NCBI GenBank assembly: GCA_005880175.1
Contig: VBJR01000192.1
Location: forward strand, 6,723 to 19,160
Origin: Chloroflexota bacterium
Lineage (GTDB): Bacteria > Chloroflexota > Dormibacteria > Dormibacterales > Dormibacteraceae
Direction of reading: 5' to 3'
DNA length: 12,438 nucleotides
Positions 7,787-12,438 of the stretch are shown piece after piece (positions within the stretch are counted from its first letter, which is position 1; every line of letters starts with the position of its first letter). A model generated the notes under the pieces. The model did no database searches and was not told where the DNA came from. It saw only the letters and a list, made by a program, of their open reading frames with translations. A program made the translations under genes and the position numbers.

Positions 7787-9409
7787 ATGAGCGTCTTTAG
7801 GCCATCGAGGCGGCGGTGGGTCCACGAGCGGCATCGCCAAGTCGGGCGGCAAGCCGGACCGCAACAACTCGCTGTTCATCGCCGGCTTCCAGTGGGGCCC
7901 GGCGACGAACTTCAACCCGCTGGGACCGAACTCGTCGTGGCCCTCGCAGCAGGGCTCGGGCCACCAGCACCTCTACGAGACGCTGTTCGGGTTCGACGTG
8001 GTGGCCGGTGACCTCAAGGGCATCCTGGCCAAGAACATCACGTACCCGGACAACGCGACGATGGTGATCACGCTGAACTCCGGGACGCACTGGCAGGACG
8101 GCAAGGCCCTCACCGCGGACGACGTCGTCTACACGTACCAGCTCGCCAAGACCCACTCGGACCTCAACTACGCGCCCTTCTGGCAGTACGTCACGAGCGT
8201 CACCAAGAAGGACGACCAGACCATCCAGATCTCGCTGAACAAGGACACGCTCAACGGGGGCCAGGTCAAGCACTTCCTGGCCACGGTCTACATCCTGCCC
8301 CAGCACATCTGGAGCAGCCGGGAGAGCGGCGGCTCGCTGCTGCAGCTGGTGGACACCCAGCCCGTCGGCTCCGGGCCGTACAAGGTCTACGACTTCAACG
8401 CCCAGCGCGTGGCGCTCCAGCGCGACGACAACTACTGGGGCAAGGGCGTCTTCGGCACGCCGGCCCCGGCGTTCATCGTCCACCCGATCTTCAAGGACAA
8501 CGACGCCGCCAACCTGGCGTTCCAGACCGGCGACATCGACTTCTCCCAGACGTTCCTGCCCCAGATCTGGCAGCTCTGGCAGGACAAGAAGCTGCCCGTG
8601 TCGACGTGGTTCAAGGACGCCCCGTACCACCTGCCCGGCCAGATCCCGATGATCTTCCTGAACGTCCACCGCAAGGGCCTGGACAACCCCAAGGTCCGGC
8701 AGGCCCTGGCGTACGCGATCAACTACGCGCAGATCGCCGAGACGGCGATGTCCCGGTACTCGGTGCCGGTCAACGCCAGCATGATCATCCCGCAGGGCGG
8801 GGAGCAGAAGTTCTACGACTCCAGCAACGTGTCGTCCAACGGCTGGAAGTACGACGCGGCCAAGGCCACGTCGATCCTGGACAGCATCGGCAAGAAGGGC
8901 GGCGACGGCGTGTACGTCCTCAACGACGGCACCCGGCTCGGCCCCTGGAAGGCGCAGTGCCCGTACGGCTGGACCGACTGGATGACCAGCCTCCAGGGCG
9001 TGGCGCAGAGCGCCAAGGCCGTGGGCATCGACATCAGCACCAACTTCCCGGAGCAGCCGCAGGACATCGCGCAGCTGCAGAACGGCGACTTCGACATCGC
9101 CATGTACAGCGGGACGGGCGCGGACCCAGCGTCCCCCTGGGCACGCTTCCGCGACGTTCTCGACTCGCGCGGCGTGCCGCCGGCCGGCCAGACCGCTTTC
9201 TGGAACTACAACCGTTTCAGCGAGCCGTCGGTGCCCGGCCTGCTGGACCAGGCTGCCGCGGCCAGCCCGGCCGACCAGCCCAAGCTCTACGCGCAGCTGG
9301 ACGACATATTCCGGGCGCAGATCCCTGCTATCCCGCTCGAGTACAGACCGCTCGAGTTCTACCAGTACCAGGAGAAGGGTGGCTCTACCAGATCAGGTTG
9401 AAGGGCTGA
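7787..9409 (+). CDS. Extracellular solute-binding protein, family 5 (Opp/Dpp type), frame broken near both ends
   Basis: This would be the lipoprotein that captures substrate outside the cell for the downstream permeases. ATG at 7787 has a GAGGAGAGG Shine-Dalgarno at good spacing and starts 'MSVFRPSRRRWV', the basic end of a signal peptide. The hydrophobic core and lipobox Cys are missing. From about 7818 the mature protein reads on in another frame ('STSGIAKSGGKPDRNNSLF'). The body is typical of SBP_bac_5: 'THWQDGKALTADDVVYTYQL', 'PVGSGPYKVYDFNAQRVALQ' with 'RDDNYWG', and 'FLNVHRKGLDNPKVRQALAY' with 'AINYAQI'. Near the end, after 'EYRPLEFYQYQE', the frame is lost again. In the frame used at the start, a natural C-terminus 'GWLYQIRLKG' ends at TGA 9407-9409. 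So two segments, each about 20-30 codons, appear absent. As given, no functional lipoprotein would be made; I suspect missing sequence. Confidence 0.85.
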
Positions 9410-9448
9410 ATCGAACGACCCTGGGAAGCAGGGAGGGCGAATAATCGA

Positions 9449-9474
9449 GGTGTGGGGGCTCCGGCCCCCACACC
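9449..9474 (+). terminator. Strong hairpin between binding-protein and permease genes
   Basis: GGTGTGGGGGC and GCCCCCACACC form a perfect 11-bp stem with a TCCG tetraloop, 39 nt after the binding-protein stop and 51 nt before the permease start. Such hairpins in ABC importer operons often protect the upstream mRNA and partly terminate, giving more binding protein than membrane parts. That role is inferred from position. Confidence 0.6.
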
Positions 9475-9525
9475 GCCCGGGGTCGCTGGTGACCAGGTAC
9501 GGATGAGAGGAGAGAGCCAGAGACG

Positions 9526-10533
9526 GTGCAGACGTTCCAGCGGTACGTGGCCGGCAAGGTGGTGTGGTATCTGGGGGTGCTGCTGCTCGCGATCATCGCC
9601 AACTGGTACCTGCCGCGGCTGATCCCGGGCAACCCGGTGGACATCATCATCAGCCAGCTCGGCGGGAACGCCACTGGTGAGCAGGCGAAGCACATCTACG
9701 AGGTCTACGTCCACGAGTTCGGCCTCGACAAGCCGCTGTGGGAGCAGTTCCTGATCTACCTCGGCAACCTGGCCCACGGCAACCTGGGCACGTCCTTCGC
9801 CTATCCGGGCACCCCGGTTTGGGACCTGATCCGGCAGTCTCTGCCCTGGACCATCGCGCTGCAGGTGCCCGCCATCCTGATCGGCTGGATCGTGGGCAAC
9901 GCGCTGGGGGCGCTGGCCGCGTACCGGGGCGGGTGGCTGGACCGGGGGGCGTTCCTGTCCTCCCTGTTCGTGTCGAGCATGCCGTACTACTGCCTGGCGA
10001 TCCTGCTCCTGTTCGGCCTCGCCATCGCGGTGCCCCTCTTCCCGGCCGGCGGCGGCTACTCGTTCGCCAACACGCCGGAGCTGACGTCCGACTTCCTCCT
10101 CGACGCGCTCGGGCACTACTGGCTGCCGTTCCTGTCACTGGTGATCGTGTTCATCGGCGGCCAGGCGGTGGGCATGCGGTCGATGGCGATCTACGAGCTG
10201 GGCGCCGATTACGTCAACTACGGGCGCAGCCTGGGGATCGGCGACAACCGCATCGTCAGGTACGTGTTCCGCAACGCCGCGCTGCCCCAGGTCACCGGCC
10301 TGGCCATCTCGCTGGGCACGCTGGTCGGCGGCGCTCTCATCACCGAGATCGTCTTCAACTACCCCGGGGTGGGCTCGGTCCTCTTCGGGGCCATCCGGCA
10401 GAACGACTACCCGGTCATCTCCGGCATCACCCTCTTCATCGCTGTCGCGCTGGTGGTGGCGAACTTCCTCGTGGACATCGTCATCGGGTTCATCGACCCG
10501 CGCATCCGCGCGGCGCAATCGGGAGAGAGGTGA
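9526..10533 (+). CDS. ABC importer permease, DppB/OppB type
   Basis: The product is 335 aa, normal for this family. It is the first of two membrane subunits that form the translocation channel. The N-terminal helix (about 11-31, 'VVWYLGVLLLAIIANWYLP') is followed by 'LIPGNPVDIIISQLGG' and 'FGLDKPLWEQFLIYLGNLAH' then 'GNLGTSF', the usual DppB extracytoplasmic part. Further helices lie at about 100-128, 142-168, 198-222, 258-285 and 300-326. The cytoplasmic EAA loop that docks on the ATPase is seen as 'YGRSLGIGDNRIVRYVFRNA' with 'ALP' following (about 226-248). The GTG start at 9526 is the only one in frame near the family's N-terminus; a purine-rich GAGAGGAGAGAG lies about 11 nt upstream, rather far, so initiation may be modest. 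Its stop shares an A with the next gene's ATG (TGATG), so the two permeases are coupled. Confidence 0.93.
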   Translation: MQTFQRYVAGKVVWYLGVLLLAIIANWYLPRLIPGNPVDIIISQLGGNATGEQAKHIYEVYVHEFGLDKPLWEQFLIYLGNLAHGNLGTSFAYPGTPVWDLIRQSLPWTIALQVPAILIGWIVGNALGALAAYRGGWLDRGAFLSSLFVSSMPYYCLAILLLFGLAIAVPLFPAGGGYSFANTPELTSDFLLDALGHYWLPFLSLVIVFIGGQAVGMRSMAIYELGADYVNYGRSLGIGDNRIVRYVFRNAALPQVTGLAISLGTLVGGALITEIVFNYPGVGSVLFGAIRQNDYPVISGITLFIAVALVVANFLVDIVIGFIDPRIRAAQSGER

Positions 10534-11480
10534 TGTTGTCGAGCTTCCGGCACAACACACGGTTCCAGGTCAGCGTCGGGATCCTGCTGGTGGTGCTCGT
10601 CTTCGCGCTGGTCGGCCCGTTCCTGCCCGGCCGGGGCGACCCCAACGCGCTGCCCGGCAAGCTGTTCGACCCGCCCTCGTGGAAGCTGTGGCTGGGCAGC
10701 GACAACTTCGGCCACGACGTGCTGACGCAGCTGATGTACGGCACGCGCACCTCGCTGGTGATCGGCATCGTCGCCGGGGCGGTCGCCACGCTGATCGGCG
10801 TGGTGATCGGCTCCGTTTCGGGGTTCCGCGGCGGCCTGCTGGACGACGTGCTGTCGGGCTTCACCAACCTGCTGCTCGCGATCCCCGTGTTCGTGATCCT
10901 GATCGTCCTCTCGGACGCGCTGTCCAACCGCAACATCGTGACGATGGCGCTGGTCATCGGCGCCACGAGCTGGCCATGGACCGCCCGCGCGGTGCGCGCG
11001 CAGTCCACCAGCCTCCGCGTCCGCGAGCACGTCGACGTCGCCCGGCTGTCGGGCGCCGGCACCGCCCGGCTGATCCTGCTCGAGGTCCTGCCCTACATGG
11101 CCTCGTACATCTCGATGGCGTTCGTGCTCCAGCTCGCCGCCGCGATCCTGGCCGAGGCCGCGCTCAGCCTGCTGGGCCTGGGCCCGTCGAACGTCGTCTC
11201 GCTCGGGATCATGCTCCACTGGGCGCTGCTCTGGGAGTCGGTGCGGAACGGCGCCTGGTGGGCGTTCGTGCCCCCGACCCTGCTGCTGACGATCGTCTCG
11301 TTCTCGCTGCTCCTGCTCCAGACCAGCCTCAACGAGGTGTTCAACCCGCGCCTGCGCACGGGCGGCGCGACCCGCCGCCGGGCGCTGCAGCCGGGCCTGG
11401 CGCCCGCCGGCGCCGCGGCGCCGGTCGGGGTGGGCGTCGCCCCGGTCGAGGCCGAGCCCGTCAGCGGAGGACATCAGTGA
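10533..11480 (+). CDS. ABC importer permease, DppC/OppC type
   Basis: The product is 315 aa, the second membrane subunit, pairing with the DppB-type protein. The ATG at 10533 overlaps the upstream stop by one base and has a GGAGAGAGG site before it. An N-terminal helix (about 9-30, 'FQVSVGILLVVLVFALVGPF') leads into 'PSWKLWLGSDNFGHDVLTQL', the DppC N-terminal signature, and 'YGTRTSLVIGIVAGAVATLI'. The EAA loop appears as 'REHVDVARLSGAGTARLILL' with 'EVLP' (about 170-193). 'AAILAEAALSLLGLGPSNVV' (about 205-224) is the conserved stretch after it. The C-terminal tail after 'VFNPRLR' (about 35 residues, Ala/Pro/Gly-rich) is longer than usual and probably disordered. The TGA at 11478-11480 overlaps by 4 nt the GTG start of the ATPase. 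Confidence 0.93.
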   Translation: MLSSFRHNTRFQVSVGILLVVLVFALVGPFLPGRGDPNALPGKLFDPPSWKLWLGSDNFGHDVLTQLMYGTRTSLVIGIVAGAVATLIGVVIGSVSGFRGGLLDDVLSGFTNLLLAIPVFVILIVLSDALSNRNIVTMALVIGATSWPWTARAVRAQSTSLRVREHVDVARLSGAGTARLILLEVLPYMASYISMAFVLQLAAAILAEAALSLLGLGPSNVVSLGIMLHWALLWESVRNGAWWAFVPPTLLLTIVSFSLLLLQTSLNEVFNPRLRTGGATRRRALQPGLAPAGAAAPVGVGVAPVEAEPVSGGHQ

Positions 11481-12435
11481 GCGTCGTCCTCCACGCGAGG
11501 AACGTCAGCGCCGTCTACGCGACCGACAGCGGACCCGACGTCCAGGCCGTCAGCAACGTCAGCATCGAGCTGCTGGAGGGCGAGGTGCTGGGCATCGCCG
11601 GCGAGTCGGGCAGCGGCAAGTCCACGCTGGCCGCCCTGATCACGCTCACCGCCCGGCCGCCGCTGCTGGCGACCCAGGGCTCGCTCCAGATCGCGGACGA
11701 GCGCATGGACCTCACGAACCTGGAGACGATCCCGCGCGAGTGGCGGGGCAAGCTCGTGTCGCTGCTGCCGCAGGGGGCGATGAACGCCCTCAACCCGACG
11801 GCCCGCATCCGCGACCTCGCGTTCGACGTGATCCGGGCCCACCGGTCCGGGCCCTCGAGAGCTACCCGCACCAGCTCTCGGGCGGCATGCGGCAGCGGGT
11901 GGTCGCGGTGATCTCCACCCTGCTGAACCCGACGGTGCTGGTCGCCGACGAGCCGACGTCCGCGCTGGACGTCTCCTCGCAGCGGTCGCTGGTGGACCTC
12001 CTCCGCGAGCTCCTGCGCCGCCGCCACGTGCAGGCGGTCGCGTTCATCACGCACGACCTGCCGCTCCTGAGCACCATCGCGGACCGGATCGCGATCATGT
12101 ACGCGGGCCAGCTGGCCGAGTCGGGCACGTGCCGGGACATCGTGGACCGGCCCCGGCATCCGTACACGATCGCGCTGATGGAGACGGTGCTGGTGCCCGA
12201 GCCGCACGTCCGGCAGAAGCAGGTCGAGGGGATCCGGGGCGCGCCGCCCGACCTGCGCTTCCCGCCCCCGGGCTGCCGCTTCCACCCGCGCTGCTCGCAC
12301 GTGATGGACGTGTGCCGGGAGCAGGAGCCGCCGCTGGTGGGCGACGGCACGCCGGGCCGCACCGGCGGGACGCGGCGGTTCGCGGCCTGCTGGTGGGTCC
12401 GGCAGCAGTCGGAGGAGCCGGCGTATGCCCAGTGA
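11477..12435 (+). CDS. ABC importer ATPase, DppD/OppD type, frame broken near 11833-11852
   Basis: This is one of the two ATPases that power the importer from the cytoplasmic face. GTG at 11477 follows GGAGG by 6 nt. Seen in the first frame: Walker A 'GESGSGKST' (42-50) and the Q-loop 'LLPQGAMNALNP' (97-108). After 'FDVIRAHRS' the frame is lost and would stop at 11911. In another frame from about 11850 come 'ALESYPHQLSGGMRQR' (ABC signature), Walker B 'VLVADEPTSALD', the H-loop 'ITHDL', and the OppD C-terminal domain with 'GCRFHPRCSHVMDVC' (Cys pattern of the oligo_HPY extension), to TGA 12433-12435. About 22-28 residues of helical-domain sequence are missing at the join relative to relatives. 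As written, the enzyme could not form a complete nucleotide site, since Walker A and signature fall in separate frames. Probably a sequence gap; otherwise a pseudogene. Confidence 0.88.
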
Positions 12436-12438
12436 GCC
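12425..12438 (+). CDS. Start of the next operon gene, probably second ABC ATPase (DppF/OppF type), partial
   Basis: ATG at 12425 opens a frame ('MPSE') that runs off the window, preceded by GGAGGAG at about 12412-12418. It overlaps the upstream ATPase by 11 nt, the tight coupling seen elsewhere in this operon. Opp/Dpp operons normally continue with the second ATPase, so that identity is inferred from order alone; only four codons are visible. Confidence 0.5.

Overview
The window is very GC-rich with strong G/C third-position bias. It carries TANNNT-type -10 elements, GTG and TTG starts, and families common in high-GC Gram-positives (Clp-N/EWRWGFN proteins, RDD proteins, secreted PLL-propeller proteins, LacI plus Dpp-type ABC operons). 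This points to an actinobacterium; a Streptosporangiales- or Streptomyces-like relative is only a guess. No rRNA, tRNA, CRISPR array, IS element or phage gene was seen.

Layout. (i) 1-977 (+): the 3' end of an amidase-signature gene, translationally coupled to a Clp-N-domain gene that is broken in the middle. (ii) 1012-1488 (-): a small RDD membrane protein, convergent with the preceding pair. (iii) 1627-2439 (+): a LigB-type (class III extradiol dioxygenase-like) protein. (iv) 2477-4524 (+): the housekeeping transcription accessory protein Tex, broken just before its S1 domain. (v) 4583-6433 (-): a secreted protein with an HE-type metalloprotease-like domain followed by a PLL/tachylectin-like beta-propeller. 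A 30-nt perfect palindrome at the convergent tex junction probably terminates both genes. (vi) 6434-6697: a divergent control region with a near-consensus sigma-70 promoter and three inverted repeats. (vii) 6698-12438 (+): a transport operon of a LacI regulator, a solute-binding protein, two permeases, one ATPase and the first codons of a second ATPase.

The operon is a complete Opp/Dpp-type ABC importer under a LacI repressor. LacI repressors mostly sense sugars, and some Opp/Dpp-type importers carry oligosaccharides, so the cargo is plausibly an oligosaccharide rather than a peptide. The lacI promoter lies upstream of an inverted repeat that could be its autoregulatory operator. Two hairpins, one after lacI and one after the binding-protein gene, could set unequal expression within the operon.

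The most unusual thing in the window is a recurring defect. Four genes (clp-like, tex, the binding protein twice, and the oppD-like gene) each change reading frame at a point where family comparison from memory says about 15-35 residues are missing. Upstream and downstream parts are otherwise well conserved. Five short, frame-breaking deletions in 12 kb, including one in tex, look more like missing sequence in the assembly than true decay, but this can be tested. I found no convincing novel defence or mobile system.
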